This document shows positions 30,753 to 40,448 of a stretch of 64,000 nucleotides of DNA, in pieces (position 1 is the stretch's first letter; the number at the start of each line of letters is the position of its first letter). Location: NCBI RefSeq assembly GCF_000258765.1, contig NZ_AJLT01000003.1:93424-157423 (forward strand). The letters run 5' to 3'. The DNA comes from Gillisia marina (GTDB taxonomy: Bacteria > Bacteroidota > Bacteroidia > Flavobacteriales > Flavobacteriaceae). Below the pieces are notes generated by a model that saw only the letters and a list, made by a program, of their open reading frames with translations, did not search any database and was not told where the DNA came from. The translations under genes were made by a program, and so were the position numbers.

Positions 30753-30834
30753 CTTATGGCGGTTAGCTCTACTTCTCTTTTTACGCTTGTGAGTAGCTAC
30801 CTTATGTCTTTTTTCTTTTTTTACCACTTGGCAT
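30744..30834 (-). pseudogene. Conserved 29-residue lysine/arginine-rich protein, frameshifted as sequenced
   Basis: A very small basic gene. The ATG at 30834 opens MPSGKKRKK and then stops. Removing one base from the A6 run (plus strand 30809-30814) gives MPSGKKRKRHKVATHKRKKR followed by SRANRHKKK and a TAG at 30744, 29 residues in all. Over half the residues are Lys, Arg or His. I recall similar short proteins beside rng and HU genes in Flavobacteriaceae. The composition suggests a ribosomal or RNA/DNA-binding protein, possibly a Bacteroidota-specific ribosomal protein, but that is inference. The frameshift is probably a sequencing error. Confidence 0.75.
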
Positions 30835-30887
30835 AGTGTTACTTTTTTTAAATTAATATTATACTTTCAAATTCCTTGTTACGGGAA

Positions 30888-31181
30888 TTATTCTCTTACT
30901 TCAACGTTAGTCTTAACACCATCTACAAAAACACGAGCAGGTTTAAATGCAGGGATATTGTGTGCAGGGATTTTTATTGTAGTATTCTTTGAGATGTTTC
31001 TTCCTGTTTTTTCTGCTCTTGTTTTAACTACAAAGCTTCCAAAACCTCTTAAGTAAACATTATCTCCACTTTCCAAAGAAGATTTAACTTCTTCCATAAA
31101 TGTTTCAACAGTAGCTTGAACATCACCTTTTTCCATTCCTAACTTTTCTGAAATCTTCGCTACGATATCTGCTTTCGTCAT
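30888..31181 (-). CDS. hup: HU/IHF family DNA-binding protein
   Basis: Nucleoid protein, 97 residues. The start MTKADIVAKISEKLGMEKGD, then VYLRGFGSFVVKTRAEKTGRN and the beta-arm tip NIPAFKPARVFVDGVK follow the HU pattern, including the Pro in the arm that intercalates into DNA. It has a full promoter upstream (31230-31261) and is divergent from mutY. Confidence 0.96.
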   Translation of the reverse strand: MTKADIVAKISEKLGMEKGDVQATVETFMEEVKSSLESGDNVYLRGFGSFVVKTRAEKTGRNISKNTTIKIPAHNIPAFKPARVFVDGVKTNVEVRE

Positions 31182-31229
31182 TTTCGTCCTATTTAATATT
31201 ATAATTGGGGTTCTTAATTTTCAAGGGGG

Positions 31230-31261
31230 CAAATATAAGAATTAAATCTCCAATATTTCAA
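31230..31261 (-). promoter_or_regulatory. Promoter of the HU gene
   Basis: On the minus strand TTG (31259-31261), a spacer of 21 bases and TATATTTG (31230-31237) fit the Bacteroidota TTG-N19-21-TAnnTTTG consensus. The RNA leader would be about 40 bases. Confidence 0.75.
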
Positions 31262-31313
31262 TCCTAATTCATTAAATAGTAACCAAATAAAGAATTATTA
31301 TTGCAAGCAAACA

Positions 31314-32371
31314 ATGCTATTCATGATTTTTCATAAAATATTGATTAATTGGTACTTAGGTAATAAAAGAGATTTACCATGGAGAGAAACCAGTGATCCT
31401 TATCATATTTGGTTAAGTGAAATTATGCTTCAGCAAACCAGAATAGAGCAAGGTTTACCTTATTATTTGGCATTTACAGAAGCTTTTCCATCTGTTTTTG
31501 ATCTTGCAAATGCCTCTCAGGAAAAAGTACTGAAGCTTTGGCAGGGTCTGGGTTATTATTCCAGAGCCAGAAATTTACATGAAACTGCAAAATATGTTGC
31601 AGAAGAATTAAACGGGAAGTTTCCAGATAACTATAAAGACTTAATAAAGCTAAAGGGAATTGGAGATTACACAGCAAGTGCGATTGCTTCCATTTGCTAT
31701 AATGAGGCTACTCCGGTGTAGATGGAAATGTATATAGAGTGTTGGCCAGGTACTTTGATATAGATACTCCTATTAATAGTACTGCAGGTATAAAGGAATT
31801 TAAAGCGTTGGCTGTAGAATTGATAGATGAAGAAAATTCTGCAACTTATAATCAAGCGATCATGGAGTTTGGTGCTTTGCAATGTAAGCCACAAAATCCA
31901 TTATGTGAAACTTGCCCACTTTCCAATAGCTGCTTGGCATTAAAAAACAATAGAATTTCATTGCTTCCTGTTAAATTGAAGAAGGCTAAAATCAAAAAAA
32001 GATATTTTAACTATTTGGTATTTCTATCAGAAGATAATGAAACCGTATTAGAACAGCGACTTGGGAAAGGAATTTGGGAAGGCTTATATCAATTCCCTTT
32101 ATTGGAATCTAAATCCTTAATTGATGCTGAAGCGGTGTTGGCAGAATCTAACTTAGTAGCTGAAGAAATAGATGATCTTCCAAAAATCAGTTTATTTAAT
32201 GACACTCCTATTATACATAAACTCTCACATCAGCATATCTATACCCGTTTTTGGATCTTGGAGAATACTGAATTTAATAGAAAACCAATTCCATTGTCTA
32301 AAATTCAAGAATATCCAGTGCCGGTTTTAATCTCCAATTTTATTAATGAATTTCAGCTGAGCGAATATTAG
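31314..32371 (+). pseudogene. mutY: A/G-specific adenine glycosylase MutY, frameshifted at the catalytic motif
   Basis: Removes adenine mispaired with 8-oxoguanine. The first frame (31314-31721) holds DLPWRETSDPYHIWLSEIML, QQTRIEQG, and the helix-hairpin-helix LKGIGDYTASAIAS, then stops at PV. The second holds NVYRVLARYF, the iron-sulfur cluster motif CKPQNPLCETCPLSNSC and the NUDIX-like C-terminal domain. Adding one G at 31718 restores PVVDGNVYRV and a 352-residue protein. The lost base falls in the VDGN motif whose Asp is catalytic. The start could also be the ATG at 31323. Followed by ssb, gldE and gldD. Confidence 0.93.
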
Positions 32372-32486
32372 CTTCAACTTTAAAAATTTTAATGGCATGT
32401 AATATTGACATTAATTAGGAGGTGATACTGAATAAATTTCTTTATTTTTAAATTATTATAACGAGCTAAATTTTAAATAAAAAGTA

Positions 32487-32945
32487 ATGACGGGTACACT
32501 TAATAAGGTAATGTTGATAGGGCACACAGGAGACGATGTAAAAATGCATTATTTTGAAGGAGGCGGAGCAATAGGTCGCTTTCCATTAGCTACCAATGAA
32601 GTTTATACAAATAAATCTACGGGACAGCGAGTAGAAAATACCGAGTGGCACAATATTGTTGTGCGAAATAAGGCTGCAGAAATTTGCGAGAAATACCTTA
32701 AAAAAGGTGATAAGGTTTATGTGGAAGGAAGGTTGAAAAGCAGAAAATGGACAGATGATAAAGGGATCGAGCGTTATTCGGTTGAAATTCAATGTACAGA
32801 TTTTACATTTTTGACACCTAAAACTGAAAGCACTCAGAATCCGGCACAAAATTCGGCTTCAGCAAAACCGGTTTCCAATACTAAAAATGATACTTTTGCC
32901 AATCATAATAAAGGCAATGAGGAAGAAGATGATTTGCCTTTCTAA
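32487..32945 (+). CDS. ssb: Single-stranded DNA-binding protein
   Basis: 152 residues. The OB fold is clear: MTGTLNKVMLIGHTGDDVKM, FPLATNEVYTNKSTGQ, TEWHNIVVRNKAAEICEKYL, and GDKVYVEGRLKSRKW. A flexible Asn/Ser-rich linker leads to the acidic tip EEEDDLPF, which recruits partner proteins. It sits in the mutY-ssb-gldE-gldD order conserved in Flavobacteriaceae. It is the only OB-fold SSB in the window, though a DUF3127 protein at 63457 has the same tip. Confidence 0.97.
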   Translation: MTGTLNKVMLIGHTGDDVKMHYFEGGGAIGRFPLATNEVYTNKSTGQRVENTEWHNIVVRNKAAEICEKYLKKGDKVYVEGRLKSRKWTDDKGIERYSVEIQCTDFTFLTPKTESTQNPAQNSASAKPVSNTKNDTFANHNKGNEEEDDLPF

Positions 32946-32966
32946 GTCTAACTAAAATATAAGCAT

Positions 32967-34304
32967 TTGGATCCAGATCCTCCCAGTTTAATTTTATTGT
33001 TTATCTCACCGGAATTTTCACAAGTATTCAGTCTTATAATGCTTGTTGCATTATTAATTTGTTCTGCATTAATCTCTGGTGCAGAGGTTGCATTTTTCTC
33101 TCTAACACCTTCAGATTTTCTCGGAGATAATGGTAAGAGAACAAATGCTCAAAAAATTGTTACCAAATTATTAGAAAAACCTAAGAAACTATTAGCGACT
33201 ATTCTAGTGGCTAACAATACTATAAACATAGCTATTGTATTGCTTTTTGATTCAGTTACCGATGAGTTTTTCGGAAATATGAATGCTGTTTTTCTAGGGA
33301 TAAATTTTAAATTTTTAATTGAAGTTGGAATTGTAACATTTTTAATATTGCTTTTTGGAGAGATTCTTCCTAAAGTCTATGCAAGTAGGAACAATGTGAA
33401 ATTCAGTAATTTCATGGCGTATCCCCTGAATGTTTTAGACTTTTTAATTTCACCACTTAGTACTCCTATGAGGGCCGTCACCATTTATATTCATGACAAG
33501 TTAGGAAAGCAAAAAGGGTTTTTAAGTGTAGATCATCTTTCTCAAGCTTTGGAAATGACTAGAGAAGAGGATACTACGCATGAAGAACAGAAGATATTGA
33601 GAGGGATAGTTTCCTTTGGGAACACAGATACAAAACAGGTAATGCGTCCTAGAATGGATATTTTTGCCTTGAATGAAAATCAGACTTATAAAGAGATAAT
33701 ACCGGAGATTGTAAATAATGGATTTTCTAGAATTCCGGTGTACAAAGAAAATATAGATCAGGTAAGAGGAATACTCTATGTAAAAGATCTTTTGCCTTTT
33801 CTTGATAAGAAAGATTTTGAATGGACGTCTCTTTTGCGAGAGCCATACTTTATCCCTGAAAACAAGAAACTGGATGATCTTTTAAATGAATTTAAGGATA
33901 AGAAAATTCACTTAGCAATTGTTGTGGATGAATATGGAGGAACCAGTGGGCTGGTATCATTAGAAGACATTATTGAAGAAATTGTAGGAGATATAAGCGA
34001 TGAATTTGATGATGAGGATTTAGTGTTCTCGAAGTTAGATGAGTCTAATTTTATATTCGAAGGTAAAACTCCTCTGAAGGATTTTTATAAAATAATAAAA
34101 CTCGAAGATTCTTCAATTTTTGAAGAAAACAAAGGAGAATCCGATACCCTAGCAGGTTTTTTGCTTGAGATATCAGGTGGTTTTCCCAAAAGAAATGAAA
34201 AGATCTCTTTTCAGAAATATCATTTCACGATAGAGGTTATAGATGATAAAAGAATAAAGCAGATCAAATTAAGTATTGAACAGGAAATACCTTCAGAAGA
34301 ATAA
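32967..34304 (+). CDS. gldE: Gliding motility-associated protein GldE (HlyC/CorC family)
   Basis: 445 residues with an N-terminal membrane domain of four helices (CNNM/DUF21 type; ISGAEVAFFSLTPSDFLGD, and VTFLILLFGEILPKVYAS), two CBS domains (VMRPRMDIFAL, GFSRIPVYKENIDQVRGILY, IAIVVDEYGGTSGLVSLEDI partly) and a C-terminal CorC-HlyC domain. TTG start at 32967. In Flavobacterium johnsoniae gldE lies next to gldD and supports gliding; the direct partner gldD follows 42 bases downstream here. Confidence 0.95.
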   Translation: MDPDPPSLILLFISPEFSQVFSLIMLVALLICSALISGAEVAFFSLTPSDFLGDNGKRTNAQKIVTKLLEKPKKLLATILVANNTINIAIVLLFDSVTDEFFGNMNAVFLGINFKFLIEVGIVTFLILLFGEILPKVYASRNNVKFSNFMAYPLNVLDFLISPLSTPMRAVTIYIHDKLGKQKGFLSVDHLSQALEMTREEDTTHEEQKILRGIVSFGNTDTKQVMRPRMDIFALNENQTYKEIIPEIVNNGFSRIPVYKENIDQVRGILYVKDLLPFLDKKDFEWTSLLREPYFIPENKKLDDLLNEFKDKKIHLAIVVDEYGGTSGLVSLEDIIEEIVGDISDEFDDEDLVFSKLDESNFIFEGKTPLKDFYKIIKLEDSSIFEENKGESDTLAGFLLEISGGFPKRNEKISFQKYHFTIEVIDDKRIKQIKLSIEQEIPSEE

Positions 34305-34346
34305 TCTCTTTTCAGTACCTTAAATTAGTTTTCACCATTTTTCAAG

Positions 34347-34907
34347 ATGAAAAAAATAAGTATCATTTTATTAATATTTTCGATTTTTATATCGTGTAAA
34401 GATGAGGTGCTTCCTAAACCAAAAGCCTTTTTAGATTTAGAATTTCCTGCTGCAGAATATGTGGAAACAAACCTAGATTGCCCTTATAGTTTTGAGTATA
34501 ATGCTATCGCAAAAATTGTAAAACCTAAAGGTGCTGTGCCTTGTTGGATCAATCTTAACTACCCGAAACTAAACGCCTCTATTTTTATTACATATCAGGA
34601 AGTAGATAACAATTTGGATTCTCTCTTGATGGATTCTCAAAAATTACCTTTGCAGCATACTATAAAAGCCGATTTTATCGAAGGAGACGTTTATGTAAAT
34701 CCGGAGCATAAATCCTACGGAATGTTTTATGAGATCGATGGAAATGCTGCCTCCCAAGCACAATTCTATATTACAGATAGCGTCAACCACTTCGTGACGG
34801 GATCTCTCTATTTTAATCAGAAGCCTAATTTTGATTCCATTATGCCTGCTGCATCTTACATAAAATCAGACATTAAGAGGCTTATGGAATCTTTAAAGTG
34901 GAGGTAA
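34347..34907 (+). CDS. gldD: Gliding motility lipoprotein GldD
   Basis: 186 residues with a lipoprotein signal (MKKISIILLIFSIFISCKDE, Cys17). The mature part carries PKPKAFLDLEFPAAEYV, the CPYSFEYNA segment and PCWINLNYPKLNASIFITY, the GldD pattern. GldD is an essential gliding/secretion factor in F. johnsoniae. It follows gldE, supporting the assignment. Confidence 0.96.
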   Translation: MKKISIILLIFSIFISCKDEVLPKPKAFLDLEFPAAEYVETNLDCPYSFEYNAIAKIVKPKGAVPCWINLNYPKLNASIFITYQEVDNNLDSLLMDSQKLPLQHTIKADFIEGDVYVNPEHKSYGMFYEIDGNAASQAQFYITDSVNHFVTGSLYFNQKPNFDSIMPAASYIKSDIKRLMESLKWR

Positions 34908-35039
34908 TTCCTACAAATACTTATTTAGTTGGTAAACTATTAACATTTTTTCGGTTATTTTAAACAATAATTAACTTTTAATAGAAGCCTTTGTATTTTT
35001 TGCCTATTTTGGTATTTGCTAATTGAAAAAACCAAAATT

Positions 35040-38003
35040 ATGAGGCACATCCAATTAAATGGCATTAAAATAATGCTTTTACTTATTATTTTTCCTGCGG
35101 TGGTATTCGCCCAAGAAACTTTAACAGGTAAAACTATTAATCAGTCGACAGGGGAAGCTGTTCCTTTTGTTAATGTAATCCAGAAGGGAACTTCCAATGG
35201 AACCACGAGTGATTTAGACGGTAATTTTTCTTTAACCGTAGATTCATTACCGGTAACCTTAGTGTTTTCTTACTTGGGTTTTGAAACACAAGAAAGACTT
35301 GTTGATCAAAATTCTCCAATTAATATTCAATTTGTTGAAACTGCTGCAGCATTAGATGAAGTTGTAGTTACTGGATTAGCATCTTCTACCAAACGTTCAA
35401 ATCTGGCCAATGCCGTTGCCTCGGTTTCCGCAGAGGAATTAACAGGGGTTACGGTGCAATCTGGATTGGATGGAGCACTTTCTGGAAAATTTACCGGAGC
35501 AGAAATTAAATCAAGTTCTGGAGCTCCCGGAGGTGGTATTTCTATGCGCTTACGTGGTGTGACTTCGATATTTGGAAATCAACAACCTCTATTTATTGTA
35601 GATGGGGTTTATGTAGATAACTCATCCATTGGATTAGGGAATAATATTGTTAGTCAGGCAGCAGGTGGTGGTAACGCATCAACTAATCAAGATGATGCAT
35701 CCAATCGTATTGCAGATATAGATCCTCAGGATATTGAAAGTGTTGAGATTCTTAAAGGAGCATCTGCAGCAGCTATTTATGGATCGGCCGCAGCGGGAGG
35801 AGTTGTAATTATTACAACTAAAAGAGGGAAACAAGGAAAACCTCAAGTTGCTTTTTCACAAGTAATTGGATTTAGAAGTCCTACTCAACTTTTAGGTTTA
35901 AGAGATTATACACAAGAACAAATAACTGCTTTGGGAGGGCCAAACGACCCAACTTTAAGAGATTATGAAGCAGAGCTTTTTGATAATACTGTGGTATCTA
36001 CGACCACTCGTTTTTCTACCTCTGGGGCTAAAGAAAATACAGATTATTTTCTTGGAGCAACACATAGAGATGAACCTGGATTGGTGGATAATACAGGATA
36101 TACTAAAAGTTCTATTAGGCTAAATGTTGGGCAGCGTTTCAATGATTGGTTAGATTTATATGTAACTAGTAATTATATTAATTCTCAATCTGATAGGGGA
36201 TTTTTCAATAATGGGAATGCCAATAGAACAGTAGGTTACGCCTTAGCATTTACATATCCTTGGGAGGATTTATCTCCAGTAGACGGAGTGTACCCTCAAG
36301 GTGGTGCCGGGTCTAATGTTCTTGAAACAGTTGCTCTTACGACAAACAGAGAAGAAGTGAATCGTTTTATAGGTAGTGCTAAAACAAATATTAAGCTGTT
36401 AACTACAGATATCCAAAGGCTAAAATTAGTTTTAGAAGGCGGTTACGATCAATATACATTAAGGACTACAAGTATATTCCCTAGTGGACTTACTTATTTT
36501 AGAAGTCCTACATCTTTAGGGGGTGTTGCTATTTCTGGAACCACAGTAAACACTAATTATAATATTTCTGCATTCTTGGTTCATAATCTTGATTTGGAAA
36601 GTGGGTTGTCATTTACCACACAAGCTGGTAGTTTTTTGCAAGATTTTGATAGAAATACAGTTATAACAATCGCAACTGGTTTAAATGGTTCGCAAACGAA
36701 TTTAGGTCAGTCTACAAATGTATCGACTCAGCAAACTATCCAACCACAAAAGGATAAAGGGTTCTTCGTACAGGAAGAAATCAATTTTAGAGATCAGATA
36801 ATTGGTACTATCGGGATTAGAGGGGATAAGTCTACGAACAATGGGGACGCTAATGAAATGAACTATTATCCAAAAGCAAATTTAGCTATTAACTTAAGTA
36901 ATTTCGATTTCTGGTCTTTCGATAATGTAAATTTATTCAAACCAAGAATAGCTTATGGTGAGGCTGGACGTTTTCCAAATTTCAATGATCGATTCTCCTT
37001 AATGAATGGCCAGTTTATAGATGGTACTTCGGGAGTAAGTCCTGCTAACTTAAGAGGAAACCCAAATATTGGACCGGAAAGACAGACGGAATTAGAATTT
37101 GGTGTTGATCTTGGATTATTTGAAAATAGACTGAATTTTGAGGCTTCATATTATAATAAAACAATTAAAGACTTGCTTATTCAATCGCAATTTCCAACAT
37201 CTTCTGGATTTACTACGGAAGTGGTTAATGGAGGTGAACTTGAGAATAGGGGTATTGAGTTAGGCCTGAATGCAACTGTTTTGGAGAAAGAAGATTTTTC
37301 TTGGGATGCAAATTTAAAATGGTGGAAGAATGAATCTGAAGTTACTAGTTTAGATGTTCCGGCGTTTACAAATGGTGGATTTGCAGCTTCTTTAGGAACA
37401 TTTTTAATTCAGGAAGGGAAAAGTGTTACACAGATTGTTGGAACTTACGATGCAACAGCCTTTACTGCTGAAGAAATAGCTAGAAGAGATCCGGAAGGAG
37501 ATGGCTTCTTTGTGTATGGTAATGCAGAACCAGATTTTCAGATGTCTTGGTACAATGAAATTAGTTATAAGAACTTTGATTTTACTTTCTTATGGCATTG
37601 GAAACAAGGTGGAGATAATATAAATTTAACTACCTTATTATACGATCTTGCGGGTACAACTTGGGACTATAATGATACTGGGCTAGATCCTAGTGGTCAA
37701 TTGTCTAATGGAGATTATAGAGCAAGTCAAGCCTTTGTAAATCCAGATCCAGTAATAGAGGATGCAGGATATGTGAAATTAAGAGAAGTTGGTTTATTTT
37801 ATACGTTACCTGAAGGCTTGATTAAATATACTAAGAACATTAAGATTGGTGTTTCGGGTAGAAATCTAATAAACATCTTTGATTATAATAGTTACGATCC
37901 TGAGGTTTCAAACTTTGGGAATAATGTATTGGCCAACAATGTAGAGGTAACACCCTACCCAACTTCAAAGTTTGTTAATTTTCATTTAAACGTTAACTTC
38001 TAA
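35040..38003 (+). CDS. SusC/RagA family TonB-linked outer membrane protein
   Basis: About 987 residues. The TTG at 35016 is possible, but the ATG at 35040 gives the clean signal peptide (MRHIQLNGIKIMLLLIIFPA then VVFAQ). It is followed by a carboxypeptidase-regulatory-like domain (SDLDGNFSLTV), the plug (LRGVTSIFGNQQPLFIVDGV, then VEILKGASAAAIYGSAAAGG and VVIITTKRG) and a barrel. The DGVYVDN and ASAAAIYGSAAAGGVV motifs are diagnostic of SusC. Its SusD partner follows by 13 bases. No hydrolase or sulfatase accompanies the pair, so the cargo is unknown. Confidence 0.95.
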   Translation: MRHIQLNGIKIMLLLIIFPAVVFAQETLTGKTINQSTGEAVPFVNVIQKGTSNGTTSDLDGNFSLTVDSLPVTLVFSYLGFETQERLVDQNSPINIQFVETAAALDEVVVTGLASSTKRSNLANAVASVSAEELTGVTVQSGLDGALSGKFTGAEIKSSSGAPGGGISMRLRGVTSIFGNQQPLFIVDGVYVDNSSIGLGNNIVSQAAGGGNASTNQDDASNRIADIDPQDIESVEILKGASAAAIYGSAAAGGVVIITTKRGKQGKPQVAFSQVIGFRSPTQLLGLRDYTQEQITALGGPNDPTLRDYEAELFDNTVVSTTTRFSTSGAKENTDYFLGATHRDEPGLVDNTGYTKSSIRLNVGQRFNDWLDLYVTSNYINSQSDRGFFNNGNANRTVGYALAFTYPWEDLSPVDGVYPQGGAGSNVLETVALTTNREEVNRFIGSAKTNIKLLTTDIQRLKLVLEGGYDQYTLRTTSIFPSGLTYFRSPTSLGGVAISGTTVNTNYNISAFLVHNLDLESGLSFTTQAGSFLQDFDRNTVITIATGLNGSQTNLGQSTNVSTQQTIQPQKDKGFFVQEEINFRDQIIGTIGIRGDKSTNNGDANEMNYYPKANLAINLSNFDFWSFDNVNLFKPRIAYGEAGRFPNFNDRFSLMNGQFIDGTSGVSPANLRGNPNIGPERQTELEFGVDLGLFENRLNFEASYYNKTIKDLLIQSQFPTSSGFTTEVVNGGELENRGIELGLNATVLEKEDFSWDANLKWWKNESEVTSLDVPAFTNGGFAASLGTFLIQEGKSVTQIVGTYDATAFTAEEIARRDPEGDGFFVYGNAEPDFQMSWYNEISYKNFDFTFLWHWKQGGDNINLTTLLYDLAGTTWDYNDTGLDPSGQLSNGDYRASQAFVNPDPVIEDAGYVKLREVGLFYTLPEGLIKYTKNIKIGVSGRNLINIFDYNSYDPEVSNFGNNVLANNVEVTPYPTSKFVNFHLNVNF

Positions 38004-38016
38004 AAAAAAAACAATC

Positions 38017-39327
38017 ATGAAAAAAATATCAATTACAATCGTCTTCATGTTTGCATTCATGCTTTTTCCAAGTTGTGAATTAGATGAGATAGAAAATCCA
38101 AATGCACCTACAGTAACTAGTTTTGCTGATGGTGCTAGTGCGGCCGATATTCAATTATTAACCACCGGTTTAGAGGCTGTTATGAGAAACGACTTGGCCT
38201 TTCACTATGATACTGTAAGTATATTAGGAAGAGAATATTATGACCTTTCGGGTGTTGACCCGCGATATACAGGAGAAATTTTGAAAGGTCCTTTAGATAA
38301 TAATGGTTTCTTAACAACTCGGGCGTATGCTGCTTGGTACAAAGTTGTAAAATCTGCAAATATCTTAATTGAAGCTGTAGAAAATTCTACAGCAGGATTA
38401 AGTGATCAGGAAAAGAATAATTATTACGGATATGCTAAGACTTTAAAAGCTTATGCTTTACTAATGGTGGCCAACCGTCAGTTCGATAACGGGATTAGAC
38501 TTGAGGTTGCCGATCCAGATAACCTTGGCCCAAATGTAGGCTATGACGAGGCACTTGCAGGAATTATGAGCTTACTTAACGAAGCAGACTCAGACTTGGC
38601 TAGTGGTTCTTCAAACTTTGTTAGTTTAAGCTCTGGGTTTGATGGTTTTGATACACCAGAAACATTTAGTGAGTTTAATAGAGCTTTAGCTGCAAGGGTA
38701 GCATTATATCAAGGCAATAATCAATTATCTTTAAGTTTATTAAATGAATCATTTTTTGATATTGATGGAGATCTCTATAATGGGCCTGCTCATGTCTTTG
38801 GTTTAACTGGTAACGATATTCTTAACACTCAATTCCACGTGCCATTACAATCTGGACAAGAATTTATGGTTCATGATTCATTTATAGAGGATGCTGAGGC
38901 TGGAGATACTCGAGTGACTGAAAAGACTATTGAGTTGCCTGGAGGTACTTCATTTGATGGATTATCTGCAGATTACCAGATTGCGGTATATGATAGTAAT
39001 GTAGATCCAGTTTATTTAATAAGAAACGAGGAACTTATTCTTATTTATGCTGAAGTAAATATAGGTGTAGACAATGATGAAACTATTAAAGCTATTAATA
39101 GAGTAAGGAATGAAGCAGGTTTACCTGATTATTCCGGGTCGACAGATGATAGTAGCTTACTTGCTGAGGTTTTAAAGCAAAGAAGATATTCTCTTTTAGC
39201 TGAAGGCCATCGTTGGATAGATCTAAGAAGATTAAATATGCTAAATGAGGATAATATACCATTAGATCGTGCAGGGGATAATATAATAGATGCGTTCCCA
39301 ACACCATTTACAGAGCAATTGAATTAA
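38017..39327 (+). CDS. SusD/RagB family nutrient-binding outer membrane lipoprotein
   Basis: 436 residues with a lipoprotein signal (lipobox FPSC, Cys20). TPR-like helical pattern of SusD: an N-terminal TSFADGASAADIQLLTTGLE, AWYKVVKSANILIEAVE, IRNEELILIYAEVNIGVD, and AINRVRNEAGLPDY with VLKQRRYSLLAEGHRWIDLR, the last being a strong SusD hallmark. It forms the lid of the upstream SusC barrel. At 436 residues it is shorter than many SusD proteins (about 500). Confidence 0.95.
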   Translation: MKKISITIVFMFAFMLFPSCELDEIENPNAPTVTSFADGASAADIQLLTTGLEAVMRNDLAFHYDTVSILGREYYDLSGVDPRYTGEILKGPLDNNGFLTTRAYAAWYKVVKSANILIEAVENSTAGLSDQEKNNYYGYAKTLKAYALLMVANRQFDNGIRLEVADPDNLGPNVGYDEALAGIMSLLNEADSDLASGSSNFVSLSSGFDGFDTPETFSEFNRALAARVALYQGNNQLSLSLLNESFFDIDGDLYNGPAHVFGLTGNDILNTQFHVPLQSGQEFMVHDSFIEDAEAGDTRVTEKTIELPGGTSFDGLSADYQIAVYDSNVDPVYLIRNEELILIYAEVNIGVDNDETIKAINRVRNEAGLPDYSGSTDDSSLLAEVLKQRRYSLLAEGHRWIDLRRLNMLNEDNIPLDRAGDNIIDAFPTPFTEQLN

Positions 39328-39348
39328 TTCATTTTGTAAATAAAATTA

Positions 39349-39378
39349 AAAACCTCAACTAATTAGTTGGGGTTTTTT
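39349..39378 (+). terminator. Intrinsic terminator after susD
   Basis: AAAACCTCAACTAA (39349-39362) pairs with TTAGTTGGGGTTTT (39363-39376) including one G-T pair, followed by Ts. Confidence 0.88.
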
Positions 39379-39515
39379 GATATAAGTTTTTTTTGAAAAA
39401 GAATACTATGGCTGCTGCAGGATACTGTATAATGAAAATTTTAAAGATGAGAGAGAATTATATTAAAACCATTTCTAAAATATATCTTCGCATTTCATAA
39501 TTAAGTAGTCTCGTA

Positions 39516-40418
39516 TTGAAAAATCTCAAATGGATCTATTTGATCTTACTTTCTTTAGTATGGGGAAGTTCCTTTATACTTATCAAAAAGGGCTTAATTG
39601 GTCTTAGTGCTTTGCAATTAGGATCGTTCAGGATAATTTTTGCTGCTTTGTTTTTGGTTTTGGTGGGTTTTAAAAGTATTTCTAAACTCACTATCGCACA
39701 ATGGAAATGGATCTCCATATCTGCATTTATAGGTTCCTTCTTTCCAGTTTATCTCTTTGCTTTTGCGGAAACTGAGATTGATAGTGCCGTGGCTTCCATT
39801 CTAAATGCAACGACGCCTTTACTGACTTTAATTTTTGGAGTGCTATTCTTTAAAATGGCCTTTACTCAGAATAAGACTCTTGGAGTTATAATTGGACTAA
39901 TCGGAACTTTAGGTTTGATATTTAGTGGGGGACAGGTAAATCCAGATCAAAATTACCTTTATTCATGTTTAGTGATTATTGCGGCTGCATGTTATGCTGT
40001 TAATGTAAATATTATAAAAAAGTATATGCATGGTATTACTGCATTGGGAATTACCGCGGGGAATTTTTTAGTCTTGCTAATTCCATCTTTTGTGGTTTTA
40101 TTACTTACAGGTTTTTCTTTTGAAAGTGTTTTGAATGAAGAAATCGTATCAACCTCCATTATTTATGTGCTAATTTTAGGAGTAATAGGAACCGGAATTG
40201 CAATGATAATTTTCAACCGATTGATACAAATCTCCGACCCTGTGTTTTCGACTTCCGTAACTTATACCATTCCATTAGTGGCCTTAGGGTGGGGTTTTTT
40301 AGATGGAGAAGTGTTTAGTGTGTTTCAGCTAATTTCGATGTTAATTATTTTATTGGGTGTTTTTCTAGTTAATAGATCCAAGAACTTATATACTAAAAAC
40401 AAAAAAGCCGACCACTAA
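39516..40418 (+). CDS. EamA/DMT family inner-membrane transporter
   Basis: 300 residues with ten predicted membrane segments in two EamA repeats. The first repeat starts LSLVWGSSFILIKKGL and includes ALQLGSFRIIFAALFLVLVG; the second includes IITKYM-like NIIKKYMHGITALGITAG and DPVFSTSVTYTIPLVALGWG. TTG start at 39516. Such drug/metabolite transporters export amino acids or other small molecules; the substrate here cannot be told. Single gene, converging on the M16 pair. Confidence 0.9.
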   Translation: MKNLKWIYLILLSLVWGSSFILIKKGLIGLSALQLGSFRIIFAALFLVLVGFKSISKLTIAQWKWISISAFIGSFFPVYLFAFAETEIDSAVASILNATTPLLTLIFGVLFFKMAFTQNKTLGVIIGLIGTLGLIFSGGQVNPDQNYLYSCLVIIAAACYAVNVNIIKKYMHGITALGITAGNFLVLLIPSFVVLLLTGFSFESVLNEEIVSTSIIYVLILGVIGTGIAMIIFNRLIQISDPVFSTSVTYTIPLVALGWGFLDGEVFSVFQLISMLIILLGVFLVNRSKNLYTKNKKADH

Positions 40419-40432
40419 GGGCCGGCTCTTTC
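40399..40432 (-). terminator. Terminator between EamA and the M16 peptidase gene
   Basis: AGCCG (40406-40410) pairs with CGGCT (40423-40427), extended past one mismatch by CC/GG. The A-run on the left gives a T-tail on the minus strand, so it mainly ends the M16 operon; it overlaps the last codons of the EamA gene. Confidence 0.7.
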
Positions 40433-40448
40433 AACATTAATAAAAAGA

